A stretch of DNA of 64,000 nucleotides from Bordetella sp. LUAb4 (GTDB lineage Bacteria; Pseudomonadota; Gammaproteobacteria; Burkholderiales; Burkholderiaceae_B): positions 868,001 to 932,000 of the forward strand of contig NZ_JAHPZX010000003.1 of assembly GCF_021325795.1 (NCBI RefSeq), in the 5' to 3' direction. Each line of letters starts with the position of its first letter. Within the stretch, counting starts at the first letter, position 1. Positions 50,097-59,234 of the stretch are shown piece by piece. The notes under the pieces are model-generated. The model did not search any database, had not been told where the DNA came from, and saw only the letters and a program-made list of their open reading frames with translations. The translations under genes and the position numbers were made by a program.

Positions 50097-50924
50097 ATGC
50101 CCGCGACCCCCGCCGAAAAGCGCGCTGCCTTCCGTGCCTTGCATACGTCCGGCTGCTTCATGCTGCCGAACCCCTGGGATGCGGGCAGTGCTGCCTATCT
50201 CGCCAGCCTGGGATTCCAGGCAGTTGCCACGACCAGTTCTGGATATGCGTGGTCCAAGGCACAGGCGGACAATCATGTCACCCGTGACGCCGTGCTGGCG
50301 CACTTGCGCGAAATGGCCGCAGCCACGGATCTGCCCGTGAATGCGGATTTCGAAAATGGTTTTGGCGTGGACGCCGCGGCGGTGGCAGAGAGCGTGCGGC
50401 TGGCGGTCGCGACCGGCGTGGCCGGACTGTCGATTGAAGATTCCACCGGCGCCGCCGATGGTTCCCTGTTTCCCCTGGCGGTAGCGGTGGCGCGGATCAA
50501 GGCCGCGCGGCAAGCGATCGACGAGAATGGCGGCGATACGCTGCTGGTTGGGCGCGCGGAGAATTTCTTTACCGGCAAACCGGATATCGATGATGTGTTG
50601 GTCCGCTTGCGGGCGTATTCGGAGGCCGGCGCGGATTGTCTGTACGCCCCCGGTATCAAGACGCGTGCGCATATCGAAGCCGTGGTCAAGGCGGTGGCGC
50701 CCAAGCCGGTGAATCTATTGGTCAGCGCACCGTCCGAATTCACGCTGGAGGATCTGGCCGCCATGGGCGTGCGCCGCGTCAGCGTGGGTGGGGCGCTGGC
50801 GCGCGCCGCCTGGGGCGGTGCCATGCGCGCGGCGCAGGCGCTGGCGCAAGGGCGCTTCGATGGATTCGCCGACGCCGCGTCCGGCGCGGAACTGAATGCG
50901 CTGTTCAGCAAGGCCCGTGAATGA
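50097..50924 (+). CDS. isocitrate lyase/PEP mutase family enzyme
   Basis: A 275-residue protein of the PEP mutase/isocitrate lyase superfamily. It has LPNPWDAGSAAYLASLGFQAVATTSSGYAW, the metal-binding region PVNADFENGFG, GLSIEDS and GRAENFF. These enzymes form or cleave C-C or C-P bonds of small keto- or dicarboxylic acids. AGGAGA before the ATG confirms the start. The reaction is not assignable from sequence alone. Confidence 0.85.
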   Translation: MPATPAEKRAAFRALHTSGCFMLPNPWDAGSAAYLASLGFQAVATTSSGYAWSKAQADNHVTRDAVLAHLREMAAATDLPVNADFENGFGVDAAAVAESVRLAVATGVAGLSIEDSTGAADGSLFPLAVAVARIKAARQAIDENGGDTLLVGRAENFFTGKPDIDDVLVRLRAYSEAGADCLYAPGIKTRAHIEAVVKAVAPKPVNLLVSAPSEFTLEDLAAMGVRRVSVGGALARAAWGGAMRAAQALAQGRFDGFADAASGAELNALFSKARE

Positions 50925-50937
50925 AAATGCAAGTGAA

Positions 50938-50972
50938 TGAAGGATGCACTCGCCTGGCGGGCGCATCCTTCA
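50938..50972. terminator. bidirectional terminator between the PEP-mutase-like and porin genes
   Basis: TGAAGGATGC and its exact reverse complement GCATCCTTCA form a 10-bp stem around a GC-rich 15-base loop, 13 bp after one gene and 4 bp before the stop of the convergent porin. The minus-strand side is followed by a T-rich stretch. Confidence 0.75.
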
Positions 50973-50976
50973 CGGG

Positions 50977-52083
50977 TCAGAAGCGGTGTTGCATGCCGAC
51001 GATGACCTGGGTGGCGTTCCAGTCCTTGTCGAACCAGGCGCCGTCCAGATAAGCAACGTACGAGTACACATTCGTCCGCTTGCTGATGTCATGGGTGTAG
51101 CCCACGCTGTACACCTTCTGGTTGCGGGCGTGTTCGCCACCATAGCGGACGTTGTGGTTGGGGGCGTTCAGCTGCATCTGTCCAAGCAGTTTGCCGGCGC
51201 CCAGCTCGTAGGACATGCCAACCGTATAGCCGTTGACCACGCCACCCCGGAAGACGGGCAACTGGCCTGCGTTGTTGGGATGTACGCCGTTGATATAGGC
51301 GTCACGGTGCTGTGCCCAGCCCGCATGCAAGGTGGCGGGGCCGAAGGAGACCTTGCCGCCCAGGCCGTATTCGCGCGGGGAAACGTCGAAGTGCTGCCCT
51401 CTGGTACTGGTATCGGATTGCAGCCAGGCCTGCTGGTAGTAGGCCACGACTTTCCACCATTCGGCACCGTAGCCGGCGACGCCGCTGAAGACCTTGTCCT
51501 TGGCGTCCTTGCTGAACTTGTCGTCGTTCAGCAGACCATCCTTGTTCTGCGCCAGATGCGCATCGAAGGAGTAGCTGGCGCTGGCTTCGAAGCCGCCGAA
51601 GTTGGGGGTGAGGAACTTGATGGTGTTGTCGCCGCGCGGCGTGGTGTTGCTGTTGATCGCGCTGCCGGCACCCGCCAGTTTGTAGCTGGCACCGAAGGGG
51701 CTGAATACGCCGGTCATGTCGGGGGCGGCCAAGGTCTGGCGGCCCATGCGGAACTCGCCGAAGTTGCCGCTGAGGCCCAGCCAGGTGTTGCGGTTGAATA
51801 CGCCACGGTCAGGGATGCTGCCCTTGCCGTTCATGGCGTTGAAGGCACCTTCCAGCATGAAGTTGGCTCTCAGGCCGTCGCCCAGGTCTTCCGAACCACG
51901 CAGGCCGAAGCGCGACGCGCCTTGCCCACCACTGACCAAGCCATTGGAAGTTCCACGGCCCTTGACGTGAAGATACTGATAGCCTGCGTCGAGCACACCG
52001 TACAAGGTGACTTCACTTGCCGAATTTGCCGGCACGGATACGCTTGACGCGACGATGGCGAATGCGATCGGATAACGTTTCAT
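50977..52083 (-). CDS. general porin of betaproteobacterial type
   Basis: A 368-residue outer-membrane porin (Gram-negative porin, Neisseria/Bordetella type). Signal peptide, then ASEVTLYGVLDAGYQYLHVKG, the SRFGLRGSEDLGDGLRANFMLEGAFNAMNGK region, WLGLSGNFGEFRMGRQ and the aromatic C terminus VIVGMQHRF. It forms trimeric channels for small hydrophilic solutes. ATG 52083 begins the signal peptide; the frame is open further upstream but not coding. A structured leader lies upstream. Confidence 0.92.
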   Translation of the reverse strand: MKRYPIAFAIVASSVSVPANSASEVTLYGVLDAGYQYLHVKGRGTSNGLVSGGQGASRFGLRGSEDLGDGLRANFMLEGAFNAMNGKGSIPDRGVFNRNTWLGLSGNFGEFRMGRQTLAAPDMTGVFSPFGASYKLAGAGSAINSNTTPRGDNTIKFLTPNFGGFEASASYSFDAHLAQNKDGLLNDDKFSKDAKDKVFSGVAGYGAEWWKVVAYYQQAWLQSDTSTRGQHFDVSPREYGLGGKVSFGPATLHAGWAQHRDAYINGVHPNNAGQLPVFRGGVVNGYTVGMSYELGAGKLLGQMQLNAPNHNVRYGGEHARNQKVYSVGYTHDISKRTNVYSYVAYLDGAWFDKDWNATQVIVGMQHRF

Positions 52084-52204
52084 GTTTGTGGAGTTCCCAA
52101 AGGTTGATGGTTGCGGCTGCGCGAATGCGACCTTGCTGGAGGGTCCGTGCGCCAAACCAGGCGCGTGCGCAGTGGTGTAGGTGGGGAACTGCCTTGGGAA
52201 CGTT

Positions 52205-52279
52205 CCGCGGCGATTTTTTGGTATTAGATTGCGCCGCGGTGTACTTAGATATCAGGACGCGTTGCGATGTTTCATCGCA
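52205..52279. other. inverted-repeat-rich leader/spacer between hmuV and the porin gene
   Basis: Two stem-loops are visible: CCGCGGC (52205-52211) with GCCGCGG (52233-52239), and TGCGATG with CATCGCA around TTT (52263-52279). A further TGCGAT-related copy follows to 52310. They lie in the 245-bp gap downstream of hmuV and upstream of the porin start on the minus strand, so they could end hmuV transcription or form a long porin leader. Confidence 0.5.
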
Positions 52280-52328
52280 TGTAGAGAGGGCGACGCAATC
52301 GCATGCGTCCGGGGCAGCGTGGCTGCCC

Positions 52329-53138
52329 CTATGCGCGCGCCAACACCAGCAGCTTGTCGGCCTGGCGCGGGTGCGGCATCACATCCACGTCGATGTCATA
52401 CACCGTGCGCAACAGCGCGGGCGTAAGCACCGCGGCGGGTTCGCCTTCGGCGGCGACGCCACGGTCGGCCAGCATGATCAAACGGTCACACCAGTACGCC
52501 GCAAGGTTGATGTCGTGCACGATCACCAGCACGCCCAGGCCATCTTCATGCGCCAATGTCCACACCGTGCGCAACAAGTCGATCTGGTGTTTGGGATCCA
52601 GGCTGGAGATGGGTTCGTCCAGCAGAAGATAAGGTGGCGCGTTGTTGCGCGCGGCCGCGCGGCACTGCGTCAGCACGCGTGCGAACTGCACACGCTGCTG
52701 CTCGCCGCCGGACAGTTCGGGATAGCGGCGTTCGGCCAGATACGCCACGCCGGCTTGCGCCAGTGCGCCATCCACGAGCGCATCGACTTCGCCCGGATTC
52801 AGTTCCGGAAAAGGGTAGGCGCCCATCGAGACGACATCGCGCACGCCCAGATCGAAAGTCAGCGAAGGTTTCTGCGGCAGCACCGCCCGGCGCCGTGCCT
52901 GTTTGCGTGCAGGCACGTCGTGCAGCTCGACGCCGTCCAGCAGAACGCGGCCGGCGTCGGGCCGCAACTCGCCCGCCAACGCGGCGAGCAGCGTGGACTT
53001 GCCGGCGCCGTTGGCGCCAAGCAGGCCCAGGACACTGCCCGCTTGTACCGACAGCGACACCTTGGCCAAGACGGGGACCTGGCCGCCCCGGCTGCCGTCG
53101 CCCCGTGACACATCGATATTCTCGGCCTGTAGCGTCAT
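52329..53138 (-). CDS. hmuV: haem ABC transporter ATPase
   Basis: A 269-residue ATPase. Walker A is GANGAGKST, the signature LSGGEQQRVQFARVL, Walker B LLLDEP and the switch histidine in VIVHDINLAAYWCDR. It powers haem import. The start at 53138 overlaps the permease stop by one base (TGATG); a frame extension of 30 bases upstream is not needed. In Bordetella the equivalent gene is called bhuV. Confidence 0.9.
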   Translation of the reverse strand: MTLQAENIDVSRGDGSRGGQVPVLAKVSLSVQAGSVLGLLGANGAGKSTLLAALAGELRPDAGRVLLDGVELHDVPARKQARRRAVLPQKPSLTFDLGVRDVVSMGAYPFPELNPGEVDALVDGALAQAGVAYLAERRYPELSGGEQQRVQFARVLTQCRAAARNNAPPYLLLDEPISSLDPKHQIDLLRTVWTLAHEDGLGVLVIVHDINLAAYWCDRLIMLADRGVAAEGEPAAVLTPALLRTVYDIDVDVMPHPRQADKLLVLARA

Positions 53139-54184
53139 CAGAATCTGCGTCCTCGCGCCAGCAGCCACAGGAAGAAGGGGCCGCCGACCAGGCTGGTGAC
53201 CAGGCCTATGGGCAGCTCGGCCGGAATCACCGCCACGCGCGCCAGCCAGTCGGCTAGCAGCAGCGCCAGCGCGCCCGCCAATACGGATGCCGGCATCAGG
53301 CGGCGATGGTCGGCGCCCAGCGTCATGCGCACCAGATGCGGCACCACCAGTCCGACAAAACCGATACCACCGGTGGCGGCCACCAGCGGGCCGACGATCA
53401 GCGCGGTGGCCATGATCAGGCGCCGCCGTACCGACGTCAGCGCATAGCCCAGGTGGCCCGCTTCACGTTCGCCCAGCAGCAATGCGTTCATGACGCGCCA
53501 TTGGCTGACCAGCCACGCCGAACACAAGAGGGTCCATGGCGCCAGGAAGGCCAACAGGCGCCAGTTGGCGCCCGCCAGGCTGCCCATGTTCCAGAAGGTC
53601 AGGTCGCGCAGCTGATTGTCCGATGCCAGATAAGTCAAAAGCCCGATAAGGCTGCCCGCCACGGTGTTGATGGCCACGCCGGCCAGCAGCAGTCCGGCCA
53701 CGCCCGGCGCGCGGCGTCCGATGACATAGGCGCAAGCGGTGGCGGCCAGGCTGCCGGCAAAGGCGGCGGGAGCGATGACCGCGTAGCCGCCGCTGGTCAG
53801 CACGATGGCGGCGACGGCGCCCAGCGCGCCGCCGGCCGAGATGCCGACCAGGCCAGGTTCGGCCAGCGGATTGCGGAACAGGGCCTGCAGCGCCGCGCCG
53901 CACACGGCCAGGCCCGCGCCCGCGACGGCGGCGAACACCACGCGCGGCAGGCGGATGTTGAGCAGGACATTGCGCCACAGTTCATCGTCGGGCTTGAGCA
54001 GGGTGTCCGACCACAGCAGGCGTAGCGCGTCGGCGGCAGGAATGTGGACCGCGCCGCTGGCCGCGGCGAGCAGGCCCACGACCACGACGGCCACGGCCAG
54101 TGCCAGGAGTGCCGCATCGCCCCTGAGCGCAGCGCGGTTACGCATTTCAGGCGGGCGTGCGCTGCGAGCTTTGGCGAGCGACAC
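53138..54184 (-). CDS. hmuU: haem ABC transporter permease (FecCD family)
   Basis: A 348-residue permease with about nine to ten hydrophobic segments. Motifs RLPRVVFAAVAGAGLAVCGAALQALFRNPLAEPGLVGISAGGALGA and GGIGFVGLVVPHLVRMTLGADHRRLMP are typical of FecCD/BtuC proteins. GTG 54184, preceded by AAGGA at good spacing, overlaps the hmuT 3' end by 38 bp; ATG 54145, just after the hmuT stop, is the alternative. Together with HmuT and HmuV it forms the haem importer. Confidence 0.9.
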   Translation of the reverse strand: MSLAKARSARPPEMRNRAALRGDAALLALAVAVVVVGLLAAASGAVHIPAADALRLLWSDTLLKPDDELWRNVLLNIRLPRVVFAAVAGAGLAVCGAALQALFRNPLAEPGLVGISAGGALGAVAAIVLTSGGYAVIAPAAFAGSLAATACAYVIGRRAPGVAGLLLAGVAINTVAGSLIGLLTYLASDNQLRDLTFWNMGSLAGANWRLLAFLAPWTLLCSAWLVSQWRVMNALLLGEREAGHLGYALTSVRRRLIMATALIVGPLVAATGGIGFVGLVVPHLVRMTLGADHRRLMPASVLAGALALLLADWLARVAVIPAELPIGLVTSLVGGPFFLWLLARGRRF

Positions 54185-55061
54185 AGTCGGTTTCCTTCAA
54201 CTGGCGTACCGCTTGCGGCAAGCGCGGGCCGGTGCCCAGCGCCAGCAGGTCGTCCATGACGACGATGCACGTGGCGGCGGGTGTGCCGGCGATGCCAGGC
54301 ATGGCGCGCAGCTTGTCCAGTCCGCCGGACGCTTCCAGCGAAGTGCTGGTGATCACCAGCACGCGCGGCGCCAAGGCTGAAAAGGCTTCGGCCGACAAGG
54401 GCTTGTAGCCTTGCTGGTCCTGCAGCACATTGTGCAATCCCGCCAGGCGCAGCACCAGGCCGGCGGCGGTGCCGCCGCCCGCGCCTTGCGGCGTGCCCGT
54501 GCGATTCATGATCAATAGCGCACGTGCGTTGGTGGCCGGCAGTGCCTGGGCCGCCTGAAGGTCGCGATCGACGGCATCGATCAATTGTTTGCCCGCGGTC
54601 TCCTGGCCGAGCACCTGCGCAACCTGCTTGATGCGTTTGTGCAGCGATTGCACGGAGGGCTGGTCGGAGACAGTCTCCACGCGCACGCCCACGCTGGCCA
54701 ATTGCTTGATGGTGTCAGGCGGGCCCGCCTGTTCCGATGCCAATACCAGGTCCGGCTTGAGCGCCAGCACGCCTTCCACGGGCGTGGCGCGGTAGTAGCC
54801 CACGCGCGGCAGCTTGGTGGCCGCCTCGGGGTACAGGCTGGAGAGGTCGTCGCCCACCAGGCGATTGCCCTGGCCCAGCGCATAAACGATTTCCGTGACG
54901 CTGCCGCCCAAGGTCACCACACGTTGCGGCGCCTGGGCCTGGGCCTGGCCTTGGGGCTGGGTTTCCGTCTGAACTTGAGCCTGAGCCTGACCCTGGGCTT
55001 GCGCGTTCACGCACCAGGCCAGACAGGCGCCCACCAGCAAGGCCGTCGCTCGATACTTCAT
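54147..55061 (-). CDS. hmuT: haem-binding periplasmic protein
   Basis: A 304-residue periplasmic binding protein. The signal peptide is followed by a Gln/Ala-rich linker (about residues 23-43), then RVVTLGGSVTEIVYALGQGNRLVGDDLSSLYP and LPRVGYYRATPVEGVLALKPDLVLA; the Tyr in VGYY corresponds to the haem ligand of PhuT/ShuT-type proteins. ATG 55061 with AAGGA upstream is preferred. It is the first gene of hmuTUV. No haem receptor or haem-degrading gene is adjacent. A Fur-like site precedes it. Confidence 0.9.
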   Translation of the reverse strand: MKYRATALLVGACLAWCVNAQAQGQAQAQVQTETQPQGQAQAQAPQRVVTLGGSVTEIVYALGQGNRLVGDDLSSLYPEAATKLPRVGYYRATPVEGVLALKPDLVLASEQAGPPDTIKQLASVGVRVETVSDQPSVQSLHKRIKQVAQVLGQETAGKQLIDAVDRDLQAAQALPATNARALLIMNRTGTPQGAGGGTAAGLVLRLAGLHNVLQDQQGYKPLSAEAFSALAPRVLVITSTSLEASGGLDKLRAMPGIAGTPAATCIVVMDDLLALGTGPRLPQAVRQLKETDCVARQSSQRTPA

Positions 55062-55087
55062 GATGTCGTCCTTTTTCATCTGCGGCA

Positions 55088-55106
55088 ACGATAACAGTTC
55101 TCAATA
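55088..55106. promoter_or_regulatory. candidate Fur box upstream of hmuT
   Basis: The minus-strand sequence TATTGAGAACTGTTATCGT resembles a Fur site and shares TGAGAAC with the candidate before the FecI-like gene. It lies 27-45 bp upstream of hmuT. Confidence 0.45.
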
Positions 55107-55184
55107 GAGCGTGCCGTTGCGGGCTTCTATTATCAACGCCTATCAGTGCCGGCGGACATCATTCACGCGCGCATTGTTCGCGGA

Positions 55185-56441
55185 TCATTCAGTCGCGGCC
55201 TGATCCAGCGCGTTGCGCATCAAGTCTTCGGTCACGCGTATCTCGACACCCACGGGCGACATCTGCGCGGCCGGTTCGAACGGCGACGTGGAGCTGGCGG
55301 CCGGCGACTGCCGCCGGCGCCACAGGAAGAACAGCGCCATCACCAGGTTCAATGCGGCCATAGCCCAGAAGAAGCCCGCCGGACCTACGTGGCCCATCAG
55401 CAGGGAGATGAGCAGGGGACTGACGGCCGAGCCGATCGAGTTGATCAACAGCAGCCCCTGGATCATGCGGACCAAGTCCTCCGGACCGGCTTTGTCGGCG
55501 GAGTGGCTGACCGCGACCGGATAGATGGCGAAGATGCCGCCGCCCAGCAGGAACAGGGGCAGCGCCAGGAATGCCGGCGTGCTGGGCAATAGCAGGATCA
55601 GCAGCGAATCGATCAGGCACAGGAAGCCCAGGGCGATCAGCACCGTCTGCCGGTCCTTGTGGTCCGACCAGCGTCCGACCGGATATTGCAGCAGCATGGC
55701 GCCCAAGATGGTGGCCGACAGCAGGTTGCCGACCTGGTCGACGCTCATGCCGACGTGTTGCAAATACAGCGGCAGCAGGGTGTAGACGGCCGCGATGGCC
55801 ACCCCTGAACCGAAGCATCCCATCACGCCGGTGGCGCTCATGCGCAGGAGGTCGCCGAAGCGCAGCGGCTGTACGCGCTCCATCACGGGAGAGATGCGCG
55901 GGATGATCACCATGGGCAGCACCGACAGCGATGCCAGGATGCCCGCCAGGATGAAGGCGACGGTGGGGCCCGCCGCGTCGATGTCGCCCAGAATCAATTG
56001 GCCCAGCATGGTGGAGCCGTACAGCGCGATCATGTACAGCGCCAGCAGCCGGCCGCGCTGCTTGGGCGTGCCGGCCAGCAGCAACCAGCTTTCCACGACC
56101 AGGAAGACGCCCAGCGTGGCCCAGCCGGTCACCAGCCGCAGCACGAACCAGAACGCCGGGTTGAAGAACAGGCCCTGTAGCAGGACGGTGACGCAGATCA
56201 CCGAGACGAAGCTGCTATAGGCCCGGATATGTCCCACCCGGGCGATCAGGCGGTCGTTGAACAGCCCGCCTATCGTCAGGCCGATGAAGTACGCCGAGGA
56301 GATCAGGCCTACCGCCAGTGCGGAAGCCCCCGCTGCGTCCAGGCGCAAAGTGGTGAGGGAGGAGATGAAGCCATTGCCCGTCGCGACGACAAAAAGACCA
56401 AGGACGGGGGCGAAGATGGTGGTGAAGAGCTGCCCAAACAT
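55185..56441 (-). CDS. MFS transporter of the YcaD type
   Basis: A 418-residue, 12-helix MFS protein. It resembles YcaD by recall (TTLRLDAAGASALAVGLISSAYFIGLTIGG, VESWLLLAGTPKQRGRLLALYMIALYGSTMLGQLIL, QYPVGRWSDHKDRQTVL). The tail of about 40 polar residues is cytosolic. The substrate is unknown. It lies downstream of the succinate-semialdehyde dehydrogenase gene with a hairpin in between, so separate transcription is likely. Confidence 0.85.
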   Translation of the reverse strand: MFGQLFTTIFAPVLGLFVVATGNGFISSLTTLRLDAAGASALAVGLISSAYFIGLTIGGLFNDRLIARVGHIRAYSSFVSVICVTVLLQGLFFNPAFWFVLRLVTGWATLGVFLVVESWLLLAGTPKQRGRLLALYMIALYGSTMLGQLILGDIDAAGPTVAFILAGILASLSVLPMVIIPRISPVMERVQPLRFGDLLRMSATGVMGCFGSGVAIAAVYTLLPLYLQHVGMSVDQVGNLLSATILGAMLLQYPVGRWSDHKDRQTVLIALGFLCLIDSLLILLLPSTPAFLALPLFLLGGGIFAIYPVAVSHSADKAGPEDLVRMIQGLLLINSIGSAVSPLLISLLMGHVGPAGFFWAMAALNLVMALFFLWRRRQSPAASSTSPFEPAAQMSPVGVEIRVTEDLMRNALDQAATE

Positions 56442-56470
56442 CGTGGGTATACGGAATAGCGGTAAGAGGA

Positions 56471-56500
56471 CGGGGCGCGCGTTCAGGAACGCACGCCCCG
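56471..56500. terminator. GC-rich hairpin after the aldehyde dehydrogenase gene
   Basis: A 13-bp stem with one mismatch (CGGGGCGCGCGTT paired with AACGCACGCCCCG) around a 4-base loop, in the 132-bp gap between the dehydrogenase stop and the MFS start on the minus strand. Confidence 0.55.
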
Positions 56501-56573
56501 CCAGGGCCTGTCAACGCCGGCAATGAATTAGCACTTGCCGATCAGAGCCCCTGGTTTTGCCGATGTTGCGTGA

Positions 56574-58013
56574 TCAGACGCCGACGACCGACACGGCCTT
56601 CGTCACCAGATACGCTTCCAGCGCTTCCGGACCGCCTTCCGAGCCGTAGCCGGAATCCTTCACACCGCCGAACGGCAGTTCCGCCGAGGGCGTGGCGGGC
56701 TGGTTGATCCAGACCATGCCCACTTCCAGGCGACGCGACAGCTCGGTGACGTTCTTGAAGGACTTGGTGAACGCGTAGGCAGCCAGGCCGAAGGGCAGGC
56801 GGTTGGCTTCCTTGATGGCGTCTTCCAGGTTCTCGAAGCTGCGCACCGCGGCGATGGGGCCGAAGGGTTCTTCGTTGAACACGTCGGCGTCCAGCGGCAC
56901 GTCGGTCAGGACGGTGGGGGCGAAGAAATTGCCCGCCGAACCGATGCGCTCGCCGCCGGTGGCGACCTTGGCGCCCTTGGCGCTGGCGTTCTTGACGATC
57001 TTGTCCATCGCCGCCAGACGGCGGTCGTTGGCCAGGGGGCCCAGCGTGGTGCCGTCGGTCAGGCCGTCGCCCAGCTTCAGGCTTTCGGCGTGCTTGATCA
57101 GCGCTTGTTCGAAGGCCGCCTTGACGTCCTTGTGGACCAGGAAGCGGGTCGGCGAGATGCAGACCTGACCGGCGTTGCGGAACTTGGCGGCGCCGGAAGC
57201 CTTGACGGCCAGTTCGACGTCGGCGTCCTGCGCCACGATCACGGGGGCGTGGCCGCCCAGTTCCATGGTCACGCGCTTCATGTGCTGGCCTGCCAGGGCG
57301 GCCAACTGCTTGCCGACCGGGGTGGAGCCGGTGAAGGTGACCTTGCGGATGATCGGGTGCGGAATGAGGTAGCTGGAGATCTCAGCGGGCGAGCCGAACA
57401 CCAGGCCGACCACGCCCTTGGGCAGGCCGGCGTCGACGAAGCAGTTCAGCAGCGCGGCGGGCGAGGCCGGGGTTTCCTCGGGCGCCTTCACCAGGAAGGA
57501 GCAGCCGGTGGCCAGGGCCGCGCCCAGTTTGCGCACGACCTGGTTGACAGGGAAGTTCCAGGGCGTGAAAGCCGCCACCGGGCCAACCGGTTCTTTCAGG
57601 ACCATCTGTTGGGCGGCGGGGTTGCGCGCCGGCACGATACGGCCGTACACGCGCAGGGCCTCGTTGGCGAACCAGTCGATGATCTCGGCGCCGGCGGCGA
57701 CTTCGACGCGGGCCTCGGCCAGCGGCTTGCCTTGTTCCTGGGTCAGCAGGCGGGCGATGGGGTCGACACGCTCGCGCAGCAGTTGGGCCGCCTTGCGCAT
57801 CAGGCTGCAGCGCTCGTGGGCCGACATATCGCGCCAGGTTTCGAAACCGCGCTGGGCGGCGGCCAGCGCCAGGTCCAGATCTTCCCGGCTGGCGTTGGCG
57901 ACTTGGCCAATCTTGTTGCCGGTCGCGGGGTTGACGACGTCGATGCGCTTGTTGCCGCGCGCTTCGCGCCATTCGTTATCGATCAGGAGGAGAGTGTCGG
58001 GGTAACTGCTCAT
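56574..58013 (-). CDS. NAD(P)-dependent succinate-semialdehyde dehydrogenase family
   Basis: A 479-residue aldehyde dehydrogenase. The catalytic Glu is in [12 protein letters not shown] and the Cys in [21 protein letters not shown] and [10 protein letters not shown] mark the coenzyme site. It resembles GabD and related semialdehyde dehydrogenases by length and motifs. It oxidises succinate semialdehyde or a related short aldehyde. It stands alone in the region. Confidence 0.88.
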   Translation of the reverse strand: MSSYPDTLLLIDNEWREARGNKRIDVVNPATGNKIGQVANASREDLDLALAAAQRGFETWRDMSAHERCSLMRKAAQLLRERVDPIARLLTQEQGKPLAEARVEVAAGAEIIDWFANEALRVYGRIVPARNPAAQQMVLKEPVGPVAAFTPWNFPVNQVVRKLGAALATGCSFLVKAPEETPASPAALLNCFVDAGLPKGVVGLVFGSPAEISSYLIPHPIIRKVTFTGSTPVGKQLAALAGQHMKRVTMELGGHAPVIVAQDADVELAVKASGAAKFRNAGQVCISPTRFLVHKDVKAAFEQALIKHAESLKLGDGLTDGTTLGPLANDRRLAAMDKIVKNASAKGAKVATGGERIGSAGNFFAPTVLTDVPLDADVFNEEPFGPIAAVRSFENLEDAIKEANRLPFGLAAYAFTKSFKNVTELSRRLEVGMVWINQPATPSAELPFGGVKDSGYGSEGGPEALEAYLVTKAVSVVGV

Positions 58014-58254
58014 GGATGCTCCATACCTTTAGGAAAGAGTTCGGGTCACGATGTCGTTTTTGATCTTGCGAAGCGCTTGCCGCGCCTGGCCAACCGGTGG
58101 GATACGCGTACGCAGCCTCGTAGGCTAACATTTTTGACGATTCGTTCGATAGTTCTCATTTCCTTTCAACGCATTGTCGGTGAGTGACGGTGCGCCCGGC
58201 AGGACATACCCCCGGGCCTCCCGGGGACAGCCCGGCGGGCCTCCCCTGACGGCC

Positions 58255-58944
58255 TTATTCCGCCAGGGTCGCCGGGGCGGAAATGTCCAGCGCTTCCTGG
58301 CCCCCTTGGAACACGCGGGCGGGAAATGGTCCATACAGCTGCACTTGCTTGCCGCGTATGCGCAACCAGTCGCCTTCAGGCAGACCGATGATCTTCGTTT
58401 CCGGGCGCAGCACCATGAACTCGGCCAGGCGTTGGTCGCGCGTTTCCCCCTGGTGGCCGGCGGGCAATGCGTTCAGGTAGTGGGGATTGATCTGCATGTC
58501 GATCAGACCCAGGGCATCGAAGCCGCCTGGGTCGACGATGGGCATGTCGTTCGTCGTGCAGATCGTCGGGCAGGCCAGGTTGGCGCCGGCGCTCCAACCC
58601 ATATAGGGCATGCCGGCCGCCACGGCGCGGCGGATGGCATGCAGCCAGCCGCGCTGCCTGGCCTGTTGCAGCAACTGGAAGGTGTTGCCGCCGCCCACGA
58701 TCACCAGCTCGTAGGCGTCGAGGTCGGTGGCTTTGACGGTATGCGCGCCGGTCAGGGTCAGGCCGGCCGGGGCCAACGCCTGTTGCACCTTGGCGGTGTA
58801 GTCGTCCCAGGTCGTCGTCACCCCGGCGAAGGGGAGGAACAGCGCTTTGCTGCGTACGCCGGCCAGTTCCCGCACGAGTTCGACCGCATGGTCCAGGTAG
58901 CCGCCATCGGGCGAGCGCGAATTACTGAGCAGAAGGAGATTCAT
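58255..58944 (-). CDS. pepE: dipeptidase E (alpha-aspartyl dipeptidase)
   Basis: A 229-residue serine peptidase of family S51, the same length as E. coli PepE. The nucleophile motif GWSAGANLACPTICTTNDMPI and GGGNTFQLLQ are visible. It cleaves N-terminal aspartyl dipeptides in the cytosol. ATG 58944 is preceded by GAAGGAG, and frame extension upstream carries no domain. Confidence 0.93.
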   Translation of the reverse strand: MNLLLLSNSRSPDGGYLDHAVELVRELAGVRSKALFLPFAGVTTTWDDYTAKVQQALAPAGLTLTGAHTVKATDLDAYELVIVGGGNTFQLLQQARQRGWLHAIRRAVAAGMPYMGWSAGANLACPTICTTNDMPIVDPGGFDALGLIDMQINPHYLNALPAGHQGETRDQRLAEFMVLRPETKIIGLPEGDWLRIRGKQVQLYGPFPARVFQGGQEALDISAPATLAE

Positions 58945-59150
58945 GGCTGAGGGGGATGTGACGGTAAAGAGATGAATTCTAGGCCGGCGCGGGAGGGGGC
59001 CGCCCGCAGGCGTCATGGCTATCGCTGGGCTGGTGGGAATTGCCGATGCCTTGGCGTTGGCAGTGTCGCGGTTTCGGCGTCGATCCGGTGTGGTCTGGAC
59101 GAGCCGGGCGGGCCGGGCCCGGCGTAAGGTGCGCCGCTATTCAGATAGTA

Positions 59151-59166
59151 CTAGGGAAAACCCTAG
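59151..59166. promoter_or_regulatory. palindrome upstream of the lipoprotein gene
   Basis: CTAGGG and CCCTAG flank AAAA (6-bp arms) about 70 bp before the lipoprotein start, in a 290-bp gap. It lies at a promoter-like distance and may bind a response regulator or other activator. Confidence 0.5.
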
Positions 59167-59234
59167 GTAAGTTTTATCCTGATGGTGTCGTTATATGTAG
59201 AAATAATTCATTATGTGTAGAGGAAGAGCAAAAA

